Position numbers and translations under genes: made by a program. A DNA stretch of 64,000 nt from Astragalus membranaceus. Lineage: Eukaryota > Streptophyta > Magnoliopsida > Fabales > Fabaceae. Numbering within the stretch: the first letter of the stretch is position 1; each line of letters starts with the position of its first letter. Location: contig CM076847.1 of NCBI GenBank assembly GCA_039519185.1, positions 70,445,521 to 70,509,520 on the forward strand. The letters run 5' to 3'. Under the pieces are notes generated by a model that worked only from the letters and a program-made list of their open reading frames with translations, was not told where the DNA came from and did no database searches. Positions 33,662 to 46,900 of the stretch are shown here, piece after piece.

Positions 33662-33671
33662 CCAGCCGATA

Positions 33672-34654
33672 CTGTGACACCCCCGCCAGATGCGGATGGG
33701 ATAACCAGGTATAATATTGAGAATGAGGTGGTTGAGGTTACGCCTGACGGTCGTATAGTGGTGAAGGTTGTCGGCAAGCGGTAAGTATTAATTAAGTAAT
33801 TTATTTATTTATTAATGATATTTGTTTGATTTATATTTAAAACTTTAAATATAAATTATTATCTAAACATTTATCTTTTTTATGTACAGATTTATTCCTG
33901 GGAGGATTGTGGTTGGCACAGTCACAGACATAATAAGAGCAAATTACACTAAACCGTGGATGAATTGGACGGAGGTAAGAAAAGATCCGTCGTCTAAAAT
34001 GTGGACTGCATTCAGAGTAAGTTTTTTTTCCAATTAATTAATATTTAGTTTTTTAATTTTGTTGAATTGATTAATTTGTTTTTACTAACAAGTAAATTTG
34101 TTTAAATAGGAAAAAAATGGCATGGAAAAGTGATGCGACGAAAGAAGTTGAGAGAACATTCAACACAAGAGCTTCTCATCGCTTTTCTGAAATGCTCCGG
34201 GAATGGCGTAATAAGGGGACGCAGCCGGATTGGATGAGCGATTCTGATTGGCAAGAGCTCCAAGTGAAATGGAGAGATGCCAAGTATAAAGACAAATGTG
34301 AGAAAGCCAAGAAAAATCGTGCTTCTGAGAGAGGGGGTTGCATAAATACGGGTGGTTTTATCAACACTACTGAAATTTACAGACGGATGGTAAATTTAAT
34401 AGTATATACATACGTATTTTATATTTTATAAAATAATAATAATATTAAATAGTAACTGTGTATATATATAGGAGGCTAGCCTTGGTCGGCCACCTACTTT
34501 GCCTGAGTTACACTGCCAACTTCATATGCGAGAGGAGACTGGTGATTTTGTTGAAAAACGGTCAAGAAATATCACGGTAAATAACGTTTATTATATTTAT
34601 ATTTATATATTGTTTTTATTATATATATATATATATTATATTATTATTATATAT

Positions 34655-34714
<60 letters not shown>

Positions 34715-35424
34715 CTAATTTGGTTATACATTTCTTGGTGTTGTTGCTTTCAGGAAAATTTTTATGAATGACAGACCAATTATCGTGAAACTCAGCTAAG
34801 TAGTGGCAGTACTGAGATTGATCCCGTTGAGGAGAGTCAAGCGGCTTTTCATGCTTGGCAGGAATCTGTTGGGCCATCAAAAACGGGCCGGTTAGTAGGA
34901 TCTGGTGGTTTGGACCCATCTACTTTCTCAAATTCCATTATTCCAAATGTGGTTCCCGCAACTTCTTTAGAGAGAAGTACTGGTCGCTCTTATGTCCCTA
35001 CGTCTTCAGAAATAAACGATGTTGAGCTGTTGACGCAGAAATTGAACGACCAAGAGAAAAAACATAATGAGAAATGCGGCAGATGCGGGAGCAGTAGGCG
35101 GAGCAGCAACGGTTGAATGAACAACGCTATAAGGAAATGATGGATACTATGTCTCAATACCCGAGGCCATTTATGCCATCATCATCATCATCATCATTTT
35201 ATCCACCGCAGCAGATGCAGATGCAGCAGCCTTACGGGATGCAGCAGCCTTACGACTCTGCTTTTCAGCCGTACGCACCAGTCTTCTAGCCTTCCTTTCA
35301 CAGCCCTTATGGTCAGCCACATCAACCCCAGCAGCAGCCCGAGCAATCCCAGCAGCAACCCCAGCTAGCAACCCCAGCAGCAGATCAACACAGATCTAGA
35401 CCTCAACACAATTGATTTAGAAAC
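33672..35424 (+). pseudogene. CACTA accessory protein (Transposase_24-like), fragment
   Basis: Exon-like segments near 33672-33780, 33890-34016, 34109-34388, 34472-34576 and 34754-35424 read GITRYNIENEVVEVTPDG, FIPGRIVVGTVTDIIRANYT, FNTRASHRFSEMLREWRNKG, LGRPPTLPELHCQLHMREET and a Gln/Pro-rich tail. Borders show GTAAGT donors and AG acceptors. The pattern matches the plant transposon protein family (Transposase_24) encoded by CACTA elements next to TNP2 transposase. TNP2 itself is absent. A stop at 35114-35116 and a second near 35287 break the C-terminal exon. Confidence 0.65.
34656..34710. repeat. (TA)n microsatellite
   Basis: A long TA run lies in an intron of the CACTA-encoded gene. Reading frames across it are artefacts. 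Confidence 0.9.
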
Positions 35425-35845
35425 ATGGTTTAATAACCCGTCTGAGCGCTACTATAACTAGCAGTTTTATTAGATCTAGGATATTTTAATTTGTATTTTG
35501 TAATAAATATTTTAATTCTTGAATGTTTATGCAATTTTTTTATCATTTAAAGCGTTATTCAATTCTCGTTTAATTAGCATTTATATTATAAATTTAATTT
35601 AATTTAATTTTTATGAATTAAATAACAGATATTTTAATTAACGAATAATAATAATAATATTATTTTTTTAAATAAACAAATTAAAAACTGTTTTTTATGT
35701 ATTAAATAAAAGATATTTTAATTAACAAATAATAATAATATTTTTTTTTAAATAAACGAATTAAAAACTGTTTTTTTTTTAAAATAAAATTAATTACCGG
35801 CGGATTTAATCACTTTACCGGCGGGTTTTGAATTTAAATTACAAT

Positions 35846-35942
35846 TGTTTTCCGGCGGATTTTAACGGTTACCGGCGGCTATTCCGCCGGTAATTTCCGG
35901 CGGAATAGCCGCCGGTAACCGTTAAAATACGCCGGAAAACAC
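35846..35942. repeat. GC-rich palindrome of CCGGCGG motifs near the CACTA end
   Basis: TTTTCCGGCGGATTTTAACG...GCTATTCCGCCGG is followed within a few bases by its near-complete reverse complement, ending CGCCGGAAAAC. The two arms are about 40 bp and could form a strong cruciform or hairpin. In CACTA elements such motifs bind the TNPA-type protein. Confidence 0.85.
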
Positions 35943-36186
35943 CGGCGGAAAATCCGCCGGTAACCGTTCCCTGCGGGCCGAATTACCGGCGGCTTTTGGC
36001 CGCCGGAAATCCTCAAAATTCTTGTAGTGTATATGTACATGCACAATTTGGTCTGGATTGGGTGTTTTGGGCTCGAACCCGACCGAGCCTAACTAGTTTG
36101 CACAGTGAGCAGCTAGGTATTCAGTTTGTTAGCTAATATGTCCTTATTAGGCTGTTTAAGCCTGAAGCCTGGAATAGTTATAAACC

Positions 36187-36294
36187 ACTCCCTTGGTCCC
36201 ATAAGTAAAAGTGGGTTAATTAAAGTTGATTTATTTGGTCACCAAATATATCAACTTTACCCACTTTTACTTATATTTCGGAATGGTGGGGGTA
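36187..36294. mobile_element. Stowaway/mariner-like MITE
   Basis: The segment starts CTCCCTTGGTCCCATAAGTA and its other half is the complement, ending TTTCGGAATGGTGGGGGTA, the usual 'CTCCCTCCGT...GGAGGGAG' plant MITE layout. The arms pair through AAGTAAAAGTGGGT. A flanking TA duplication is not clear. The 36300-37100 stretch beyond shows no gene. Confidence 0.6.
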
Positions 36295-37139
36295 GGTGTT
36301 ATGGGTTAAAAGTATTCATTTTTACAGATTCTTAAACATTCTCATGTACTTTATAATATATAATTAAAAATTCTCATATAGATTAGGTCTATCAAAACGG
36401 GGTAAATTAAACAATTTGACAACCAACAAATTATCACCATAAAGCATAAACTATATAATAAGCTTATTAAAGGAATAATGAAGAGAATAAGGGATAAACA
36501 GATAGGCCAAATCCCAATGGGGTGTATTCCTGAATTGAATATCCACCCAAATAACCAGCTTATAAACATTCCATGTGATTGCCAACTGATTGTGAGTTTG
36601 TAGAAAGATATCAACACAAATCACAACTCTATGATAGGTTTGGTGGGTCCTACTCATATTAAATTGATACTCATCTATAAGCAACCACTTGGTCCCTTTT
36701 GATTAATTGAACTGTTGGAGTACATTATTTGCTTACAGATATTTATTCAGCATTAACTGTAAATTTAATTTCTTACTCTACTTCATATAATACAAAAAGA
36801 AAATCCTGCAAGATCACATTAACAGCAACTCAAATCTTTTTGAATAAATTAGATTAAGGATATATTATTTCACACGCATGTCCTTAGCCAACTACTTGTT
36901 TTTGAGTAAATAAATGAGTTGAATATCTATCACCTCATCTTTGTACTAGGAGGATGCAAAGTTTTCAATTTCTTCCATTAATTTCCATTACAGCAGAGAG
37001 GTGTGGTCATTTCATTGTCTCAGTGTATTTTGTTTTTGTCACTAAATAAATAGAGTTTTAGTACATGGAGCACTTGATATATAAGTACATTTTTGTCACT
37101 ACCTCAGCTAACCAATCTAGCTATTTAAGATCTTTGATA

Positions 37140-37425
37140 TTGGTTTGGTGGTGGTCCTTATTCATGGCAACGAGCTAGTACTCCGAATTAGGCCCGTCCC
37201 TCCCTATCCCCACAAACTTAGATTTTTCGGACCTACTATGGGGCTAAATCTCTGCTAAATGTTATATCACAATTAGAGTTTACCGCTACTCATCAAAAAT
37301 GTGCTTTGCGAGAATCGAACCGCAGCTCTCCCCGCCAAGCTCACTGTGTGCAACCAAGCGAGTCAAACTCATTGCTAGGGCCATCTAACAGGGTGTGCAG
37401 ACTGAGCTACCGCACAGACCCACCT
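37140..37425 (-). repeat. tRNA-derived SINE-like repeat (tentative)
   Basis: Reading minus, TAGCTCAGTCTG (37409-37398) resembles box A and GGTTCGATTCTC (37321-37310) is a good box B. Their separation is wider than in a tRNA, so this may be a rearranged SINE or a tRNA-related repeat. Confidence 0.35.
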
Positions 37426-37663
37426 CAATACCATATTTTTAGGGCCTTAAAAAAGTTGGTATATTAATTTGATAAAAATATAATTAGTTTGAAGTTGTAT
37501 TTAGATGTTATTTACAATTTAAATAAATATTGGTTTGAGTTTTTGGTGATTCATTTGATAAAAGTATAATTAAGGGCCCAATTTTTAATATTTGAACAGG
37601 GCCTCCAAATTGTTTGAGACGGTCTGCTCATTGCATATATAATACAAGAGTTTCGCCATAAGG

Positions 37664-38640
37664 CACTACAACATTTTTGGCTTTTGGCCACGCCAACCAT
37701 TGCCACGGCTAAAAAAACGTGGCTTAAACCTAGAAGAGGCCATAGTTCTAAAAGCGTGGCAATAAGATAGACAATAGGCGACGTTTGCCTTAAGTAGATA
37801 TCAGGCCACACTTTGAAAGTACATAGGCCACGGGTAAAAAATTGTAGATATATAATACCACAATTCTGCAAACGTGGCCTTTAAAAATTTAACAAAAACG
37901 TCGCCTTTAGTTTGTTGCATTGCCTTCCGTAATATAGTAATTAATAATTAACAAAACTATAACAGTGCCATTTCACATTATTCATTCACATTCGTGGGTA
38001 ACAGTGCCATCACCTTCGCTACCTCGCGCGCGCTCCACTCTGCCAAAATTTTCGTTGAAAATTTCACACCAAAAATTTCAGCGCTTCCTCTGAAACCTTC
38101 CATTCAATTTCAATCGATTCTCATCCAGTTTCATTGCAGCCTCCCTACCCCCTCTCACTTCTCTCTACAAGAAAACCCTAATTTCAAGCATCGCCAACGC
38201 TCGTCTGCCGTGGTAAGCATCGCCAACGCTCATCTGCCGTCGTACAACGCTCATCTACGATCATCTGCCGTGGTAAGTACACCAGCCACCGTCGCCGGTG
38301 GTTTCTCTCCTTTCCCTCTTATTGATTCGTTGTTCTGTTCTTCCCCCTTTCCTCCTTTCTTCTCATTGTTCTGTTCTTCCCTTTCTTCTCATTGTTTTGT
38401 TCTTCTCACTGTTCTAAGGTCTGATTGTTCACAACTTCTCTCTTTGAGACGCCAACTCCAACCAAGCATCGCCAACGCTCACTCTCGCGGAAGGTTTGAT
38501 ACTCACTCCCTTTTTTTTCAATTTGGTGTTCATTTATTTGTGTCTCTTACTGTTGCACATCCATGAGGTAGTTTTATGATATCTTTGAAAACTGACAAAT
38601 AAACATCCACACACACCATCACATTTTTTTGTCAGCTTAG
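37664..38640 (+). mobile_element. Left end of a second CACTA-like element
   Basis: CACTACAACATTTTTGGC at 37664 is a CACTA terminus, followed by subterminal repeats around the motif GTGGC/GCCAC (ten or so in 250 bp). A leader-like region follows, with CT-rich sequence and several GGTAAGT-type donors (38213, 38272). No transposase frame or right terminus was found, so the element is truncated or deleted. Confidence 0.55.
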
Positions 38641-38888
38641 ACAAATGACAAATAAACATCTAGACACACTATCACATTATCACACTGTCCATGTTGTTAA
38701 AATTGCCAATACAATTAGCAGTGGAAAACTTGTATTTTTTTTATGAAAATTTTAGGAGGAGAGAATGCGCCTTAATATAAGGTAGAGAAAACCTTCAATT
38801 CTTTTAGCACTAATTACATTTTTTTGTTTTCAGTTCTCTTAACAGTTTTTGGTCACTAAAAATGATAAAACTACGTGTTCCCGCATGG

Positions 38889-39690
38889 TAGGGCTGGACA
38901 AACGGTCGGTTTGTCCGGTTTCGGGTTCAAAAGTGTGCATCCAAACAAAACTGAGAAAGAATTAATCTCACCCACCACCGACCATTAGAGATGACGGTTT
39001 AAACGGTTGCGGGTTGATCGGTTTCGCGGTGAGTCGGGTGGGTTAACACGGTTAAAACGACAAATAGTAACGAAAAAAATCTCAAATTGGTAGATCGAAA
39101 GATAAACTCAGAAATTGCTAGATCAAGAAGGAATCATCAACAGATATAAATTTCTTACATTACAGATTGAAAAAACTGAAACTTTAACTTACAGCAAAAC
39201 AGATCTGAAGAAATAAACAAAAAAAATACAAGAAACACCTTTTGGTCCTTTCTTTATCATCCTTCAAAGTCCTCATCAGCTTCTTTAAGCAGCAAGAAAT
39301 TGAATTCGAAGAGCTTCAGCGATGAAAATATTAATAATAATGTTACAGCCACAACTACCACAAGGATCTCAACAATAAACGTGACGAATGGTTTAACTGC
39401 TGCTGCAACAGCAAAGTTGCAAGACAAGTGTTGTTCAGGTTCTTCTTTGGAAGAGGACCATAAAGCTTTGGGCCTTAGCAAGCTACTAGCCCATTCACTT
39501 ATGTATTTGTAGCGGACGGGTTCGGCTTCAAGCGGATAACAAAAATTCAATCCGCACCCGACCACAGTTACCCACTTGGATCCACACCGGTGACCCGCAA
39601 ACCCGCAAAACCGTTTGTAACCGTTCCATCGGTTTGGGCTCTCGCGGATTGGGCGGGTGGCGGTCGGTTTTTTCCGTTTGTCCAGCCCTA
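38889..39690. mobile_element. hAT element with captured gene fragment
   Basis: TAGGGCTGGACAAACGG at the left mirrors CCGTTTGTCCAGCCCTA at the right, 17 bp of perfect terminal inverted repeat. Exact 8-bp duplications CCGCATGG flank it (38881-38888 and 39691-39698), diagnostic of hAT. CGGTTTGTC/CGGGTTGCGG subterminal motifs follow. The 802-bp body lacks transposase but holds, on the minus strand (about 39512-39257), a coding-like piece ending in a stop: YISEWASSLLRPKAL, a hydrophobic stretch (FIVEILVVVVAVTLLLIF) and an acidic end. Its source protein is unknown to me. Confidence 0.9.
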
Positions 39691-40771
39691 CCGCATGGCC
39701 TCTAGACAAGACACTTAACTTAATAGTGGTCCCAATTTCCCAAATCATACAATGCTTGTAATTTTCTATGTTTAATCATATATAGCTTCTCATGTAGACC
39801 CACAACATGCCAACTCTTCCTACCTAAATATGAGTATTTTAGAAGGATTCTGCTAGTTGTTGACCTATTTTTCACATGGTATCTGATCCAACCAATTTCA
39901 CGTTAACCGACATTTGAAATTACCTTAACACCCTTGGTCACCATGATCAGTTTAGTAAGTGCTCCCAAATGTGGCAATTTGGTAGCTCCTTCCAACACAG
40001 GCATGATTTACCTAAATAATTGCACATGGACCTAAACGTACTCTCAAAGTGGTAATTAGTAAAGAAAATAAGTGACTTCCAGATCACATTTGTCCTTGTG
40101 TCATCAATTTAGCCTTGATACTACTATACAACAAAAACTAATGTGATCGAGAATTTTCAATTTCAAAAGTCATTTTAGAATCTCAAAATTTAAAAGTAAC
40201 AAACAATTTGGTTCTGAACGGTCTTAGGTCAAATTAGTTTTTTAAATTGCTACTTTTCATTTCTCAAGAATCAAATTGGTCTCCACATTTTTTGTCGGTG
40301 ACCAAATTGAATATGGACACACATTTTAAAAGGAATATTAAAATGTTAAAAAAAAGAAATATTATTTCTAAATTACCCTTGCATTGATAAAAGTAAAAAT
40401 AGTATAATAAAAAATTTGTTGCATTGATAATCGTAACAGTAGTGCAATAATTAAATGCAAAGTTGGTTTATTAGGTGAAAAAACCTTTGACTCGGTTGTA
40501 TTTAGTAACTTTACTAAATACAAATTTTCCTTATAAATAAAAATGGAGGAATTATAATTTTAAAGACCAGTCAGATACCTACAATTTCAGGGAGTATATT
40601 AGTGATCAAATAAAGTGAGTTAGTGCTGTTCAGAAAATATTGGTTATTTTTAATATGGGGACCATGGAATTGAAAGCAACTTATCAAATACAGATATGAA
40701 GAGATCTAAACTTCATTTGGTTGCTTTCTTCTGAGTTGTTGAATGTTAACACCATGTATGTTTTGACAGTG

Positions 40772-43056
40772 ATGGGAAAGACAACCAAATGGCTAAGGAA
40801 CTTGTTAACAGGGAAGAAAGATAAAGAGAAGGAAAAATGTGGAACCAACCTGAATTTTTCAAATGGAACAGAAAATCCAACTACTCCAATTTCCACAACA
40901 CCAAAGGAAAAAAGAAGATGGAGTTTTAGAAGATCATCAGCTTCCAAGGAACAAAATGTTGCAGAATCAAATGTCACTGCTTCAGTTACACCATTGCAAA
41001 TTTCCACAGATGCTGAGAATGATCAAATAAAACATGCTGCTTCTGATTCTGTGATCTGCTCAAGAAGTGCTGAAGAGACTGCTGCTATTAAAATTCAATC
41101 TGTCTTTAGGTCCTACTTGGTATGTTAACATTACTAGTATTTAGTACTCGTGCAACGCACAGAGAGAAATTCGTTGAAAATTTTTCAAGGGACTAATTTT
41201 GTTTTGTTTGTGAGTTTCAATGTTTTTTTTTATTATTATTTTTCTAAAATGTTTCAATGTTTTTTATTATAGGCAAGAAAGGCATTGTGTGCTCTAAGAG
41301 GATTGGTGAAATTGCAAGCACTAGTAAGGGGTCACTTGGTGAGGAAACAAGCAACAGAGACACTAAGATGCATGCAAGCTTTGGTTATAGCACAAGCTAG
41401 AGCTTGTGCTCAGAGGGCTAGAATGTTATCAGAAGAAAAGGCTAATCAAAAGCAATCACCCTATAGAACATCCACAGAAGAAAATTTGTTCATGCATATG
41501 TTTAATGTAAGTTCAATAACTTCTGTCAACCACCTTTCAAATTGTAGAATGATAGTTGAGATTTTTTTTAGAATTTTCTGTCTATATAGATGTTGTTGAA
41601 TTGTTTGAGGAATCATAGGCATTGGTCTTTACACAGTCTAATTTAGGATCTTTGTAAGGAAATAAAATCATGTTTTTCATCATCCCTACAAACAAATATA
41701 GAGGTTTTTATTTTTCGTCCCTACAATATCGAATTTTTTGCTTTTAGTCCTTGTTGTTTTGTTTTAATCCATGTAATAACGCATATGTTTGGTTCTTGTC
41801 CTTGAAATATGGACTAAATGACAACTAACTCCAAAAAATAGATATTTACTACAAGGAAGGAAAAAAATTGCAGGGACGAAAAACAATACTTAGGATATTG
41901 TAGGAATGAAAAACAAAAAATATTTTTCTAGGGGGGAAAAGACAAAAACCTCTATATTTACTGGGACGAAAAGCATAATTAAGCGTATTTTTTAAATTTG
42001 AATTAATTGTAAGTGAAAATAATAGACTAATATAATCCAATTCATGCAAGAAAGTTGCTTTAGAATGTGGTTTTTGTTCCTCTAGGAAATTGACAGAGGC
42101 TTGGAAGAGAATATAAAGACAGTGGAGATGGATGTTTGTAAATCCAAAGCTAACTCAAGAAGAAGAAACAGCTCTGAAAATGAAGGACATGATGATTTAT
42201 ATGGCCATAGAATTTCTGCATATTATTCACCTAATGGTGCTTACTCAAAAAAACAAAACTACAAGGTATCACCTGCACCATCAGCACTAACAGAGTTAAG
42301 TCCAAGAGCATCCAGTAAACATTTTGAGGATTGTTCCTTCAGTTCAGCACAGAATAGTCCTCACTCAGCTATTTCAAGAATAGAAGATTCAAAGGTTCCT
42401 TTTGCTTTCACTAGACCAGCTTATGAAGAATCTATGACCTATGACTACCCTTTATTCCCAAGTTACATGGCTAATACACAATCATCAAGAGCCAAAGTTA
42501 GATCACAAAGTGCACCAAAACAAAGACCAGAATCATGTGAGAAACAACCAAGTAGAAGAAGAGCTTCTATTGAAGGAAGAAATGTTCCAAGACCAATGAG
42601 GATGCAGAGATCATCTTCACATGTAGGAGCTACTGCTCAAAACTATCAATATCCATGGTCAATAAAGCTTGATAAGTCCTCAGCTTCACTTAATGATAGT
42701 GAGTGTGGCTCTACAAGTACAGTGCTCACAAACTCTAACTATTGCAGATCTCTTGTTTCATATTATGTGAGTACTTAACATTCTCTTATTACATGTTTTT
42801 ACCATACATCATAAAAGGATGTTACTTAGTTTGGTAATTGCTACTCTAATCTTATTTATAAGAAAAAATTGCAGTTTTAGGTTCATTAAATAACTTATGT
42901 ATTTATCTAGTTTGTATTATAGATCAGATACATTAGTTATATAATGAACTTAAAACTATAAATTTTTCTTATAAATAAGACCAGATGGAGTATATTTTAA
43001 CATCTGACGAGGTTTTATCACTGTTTTGGCTGCAGTCTCATGGACAAAGGTATTGA
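40772..43056 (+). CDS. IQD: IQ67-domain (IQD) calmodulin-binding protein, 427 aa
   Basis: Four exons: 40772-41119, 41273-41506, 42086-42766 and 43036-43056 (1284 nt). All junctions are phase 0 with GT-AG borders and the stop is TGA. The start MGKTTKWLRNLLTGKK is the typical IQD N-terminus; an in-frame ATG at 40721 lacks it. The IQ67 domain runs from about residue 101 to 170 (EETAAIKIQSVFRSYL, ARKALCALRGLVKLQALVRG, MQALVIAQARACAQRARM). It holds IQ motifs and overlapping calmodulin-recruitment motifs, and its first IQ motif is split by the conserved phase-0 intron. The C-terminal half has the DUF4005-type block (SYMANTQSSRAKVRSQSAPK) and ends CRSLVSYYSHGQRY. IQD proteins are basic scaffolds linking Ca2+/calmodulin to microtubules and membranes. 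Reading through the last donor would give a shorter end (VST). Confidence 0.92.
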
Positions 43057-43924
43057 CAGTGCACTTTCCACTAAAACAAAGGGCAGATTGGTTTTGCAAG
43101 AACTCCAAAAATCTAGAGTTCTTCTCCAAAGTCCTTCTACTTGTTTATATACTTCAAAACAAATTATAAACTTTGTCTTCAAAAATCTAGAGTCCTTGCG
43201 AGGGATTTAATTGAAGTCCATTTTTTGAAGAGGTTCCTCCTCTATATATTGTCTTGTGCCAAGTTGTGGATTACATTGTGAGAAAATATTTCAACAGCTT
43301 ATGAAGTGTGTATAAATTTACCAAGTGTGGTATTTCCTAACAGCAGTTATGCTCCAACTTCGGAATGATATTTTATTGAAGGTACAAGAGTTATTTTATC
43401 ATTATGCATGCAAAGCATAAAAGAATATAAAAGGTTCAATAGTAGGAAGCATGTTTTATTTATTTATATATTTACCAAAATCCAGTCAAAACTGGTGAAA
43501 TTATCCCCAAAGCAGCACAAGTTAGCATTCAGTGCTTTATCAAATGAACAACGGATAGGGCATGTAGCAAGCTTCTCCAAAATTATCAGAAAAATCATGA
43601 AATGTACAAATAAAAGCATATACATAAATAAATTGTTGATCTAACTAGAGCGTTAACCACCAAGTTTAATATCCATCTCTCAACCACAATACAGATACAA
43701 CATCTATGCCAACTACTGCTTCCAAACTTGCCTTTGCCAAAGTCTCCAAATAAATCAATCACACAATAAAAAAATGCCAAAAATGTAACCTCTGGAAGGC
43801 TTGGATAACTGGTAAAAAAACAAAAAGACAAATATGAAGCACATCTTGCCGGCGTTTTGTTACATTAGCCTATCATTTTTTCTTGTAAAATATTCGCTAA
43901 AGTAGACTACGAACGAGGCGGCAT

Positions 43925-46900
43925 TTATTTGAATAGGCGAGGAACAACTTCATGGGCACCAATGTCCAAAACCTCTGGGTCCCTGAAAGTAGCAAATACA
44001 AATTAGCTTCAAATCACAAAATATTTTATGTAACAAAAAGTTTTCATACCAATTCTTCTAAGGAGAAAATATAACAAAAGTGGGCTGGCAAGTTTCCCCA
44101 TCAAGTATATTTAAGGATCCTTTGAATAGGCACTAATTGGTATGATAAAAGCAAAACCAGTAGATGTTGTTGATATCAAGAATCACCAAGACTCCTCATG
44201 AGAAGCTCTTAATACAGAAGCAGGAGGTTCCATTTTGAATCAATACATTACATTGGAAAGAAATAGTGTCTTGCACATCTTGATGCTCCAGTTTCAGATC
44301 AAGGTTTTCAATTTATTGCAATTTCTTTTTCTTTTCTTTTGTTGTGCTTTGCTTTTTACGTTTTTCAGAATCTGAGATATGTTTTAGTGTTTGGTGGAAG
44401 ACAGAACTGGACTTTATACATTAATGTTGCTCTCAAAGGCTTGAAGATTGCAAAACTTTGAAGGAACAAGTACTGTATTGATTTTGGGTCTATTAGATCT
44501 TATCATTTTTGTATATGGAGGTGCATGGCTTCCACTTTAAGTGAATTTATTTTAAAGAAGGTTCTATGTTCTCTTATGGCTAATTGTCCATACACTTATT
44601 AAATTTTGAAAGTAACTTCTAAGTTTCTATGTTATATTATGACTACTTTTTTTGGTTAAACTTTAAATATTGTCTTGATTGGAACGAGTTTGATGCCACA
44701 ATTTACTTGATTTAAAGTCCTTAACTTAATATGGATACTAATAGCATCTTTGGCCTAGAAATTTAAACAAATTCTTTTATAGCCGCGAAAAAAATGTTGG
44801 AATGTCTCTATCCATATAAGTACAAGGTTTATAAATACGACATGACCTATTTGTGGTTGATGCTCCACGTACTTGTTCTAGTTCTACGATCTAATGATGT
44901 TTATACCATTCTCATTTTTATATGGACGATTATTATACTCATTCTCGTATCTACTTTTATAGACTTATTTTTTCATGTTGAAGCTCTAATTTATAACAAC
45001 TTATAATTTATGTTCTCTAGCATTTTCTTTAGTGTTTGGTAATATTCTAGTAAAGGTATCAAATTTGGGGACAAAATTGAAGAAAGTTCGGCAGCTAGTT
45101 CAAAAAGAACGTATGTCTTTTTGAAAACTTTGTAGTTGATAAGGGGCTTCAGAAAGCATAGTTGAAAGCCTAGAGATAATAGTTGACTTAAAATATAAGA
45201 CAACATGCGATGAAATGTGGAGTAGGATTGGAAATGTCTTCCTATCCCTATGGATGAAGAAAAATTTAGCGAGAAGATTTGAGGTAATCATCAAACATGA
45301 TTATCTTTTGTTGAGCATGAATGAGTTAAGTATTTGTTTATTTTTTACACCCACATGCTAAAACGATATTTAGAAACACGACAAAGGCATATATTAAGTT
45401 GTATAGCAAAGAAAAAGAAAATCTTAAAGGTTACCAACAACCTATTCCTAGAAAAATTTGTGTAACTTATGATTTGTGGTTATCAATCACCACTAATCAA
45501 TATATGGTGTTGACCGTACACTATATTACTAAGAGTTAAGTTACAAGAAAAATGTTATCATTCTTTCACTCTTCACCATTTATGGTGTTAATTTGGTTGA
45601 AAAGTTATTGAGTTTGCTAAAAGAGGGGTATTGATAAAAAATATTCAATTTTACCTTAGATAATGCGTCTAAAAATGACACAATGGTGAACCCTCATTTG
45701 TTTTAGGATTGGTAGCTAATGGAGAATATGGTTCATCGGTTAGAATTTGAAATATTGTGAAACATATTAGGGGTTTAGATGCAAGAAAGTCAAAATGTGC
45801 ATCATGGTGTTAGACTATCTCTCATACATGACATCTAAACGTGATGCAAATTTTGACTTTCTTGAGTCTAAAATCTAAATCTCTAATATAATTAACACTA
45901 TCTCGATAGTAACCAATGAATCAGGGTGTCTCTTCAATATATGCACCATTGTGTCACTGTAAGATGTTTCATCTAAAGTAATGGTGAATATTTTTTTTGT
46001 CCAAATCTCACTCTTTTATCAAACTCAATAACTTCTCGGTCAAACTAACACCGGTATAATGTGGTGGAAAGTGAAAGAATGCTAACACTTTTCTTATATG
46101 TCTCAACTAAATATAGTGTGCAATCAACACCATATATTGAATACCGGTGATTGATGACCATATAAGTCAAAAGTTAGACAAATTTTACAAAGAATGGACC
46201 GTAGGTAACATTTAAGATTTTCTTTTTCTTTTCAATACAATTTAAGAACATCTGTCTTTGTCGTGTTTCTAGATATTGTTTTAGCATGTGGGTGTAAAAA
46301 ACACAACAAATGAATTCAACAAAAGAAAAGGGATAGTCATGTTTGATGGTTACCTCAAATATTCTTTCTAAACTTCTCTTGTTCCTAGAGTAGGAAGACA
46401 TTTTCAATCTTACATCACATTTAATCGCACATTGTCTTATATTTGAAGTCTAACTATTATATTTTGTCAGGTAGACCTCTACCTTACTACAGTTGTTACA
46501 CTCAGCTTTTGAAATCCCTTTATCACCGACAAGCTTCTCAAAAAGATACCAAATCACATATGTTCCAATTGTTTTTGAACTAAGGGCTGAATTTCATCCC
46601 CCCAATTGGATACCCTTCACTTGACGTTTTAACTAACACAAAATGCATAACAAAAGAAAATGCTAGCACATATATATTAGAAGTTGTGTTATGAATTAGA
46701 GTTGCACCTTAAAAACAAAGGATGAAGAAACAAGTCTTTTCAAACGAAAACAAATATAATACATTTGCATATAGCTAAAAGAATTAGTCAAAGAATGGGT
46801 ATTATAATCTATCTGTATAAAAAGCTAGACAATAGTTGAATGTAATTTTTCAATGAGCTGCTGCTAACTTCATTAGATCCCCAAACCACAACAAATACAT

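Larger units (their letters stand above)
33670..36029 (+). mobile_element. CACTA (En/Spm) element, 5'-truncated
   Basis: The right terminus reads TTCTTGTAGTG (complement CACTACAAGAA) at 36019-36029, the signature end of CACTA transposons. The 200 bp before it are packed with ACCGGCGG/CCGCCGGT subterminal repeats. Upstream are exons of a plant-transposon protein. The left terminus is missing; recognisable sequence starts right after the hAT-like element. No TSD can be tested. Confidence 0.8.

Noticed and set aside
32491..33669. An 8-bp target duplication around the glycosyltransferase-carrying element.
   Set aside because: CCGGCAAC and CCAGCCGA agree at only four of eight positions, so the duplication is not claimed.
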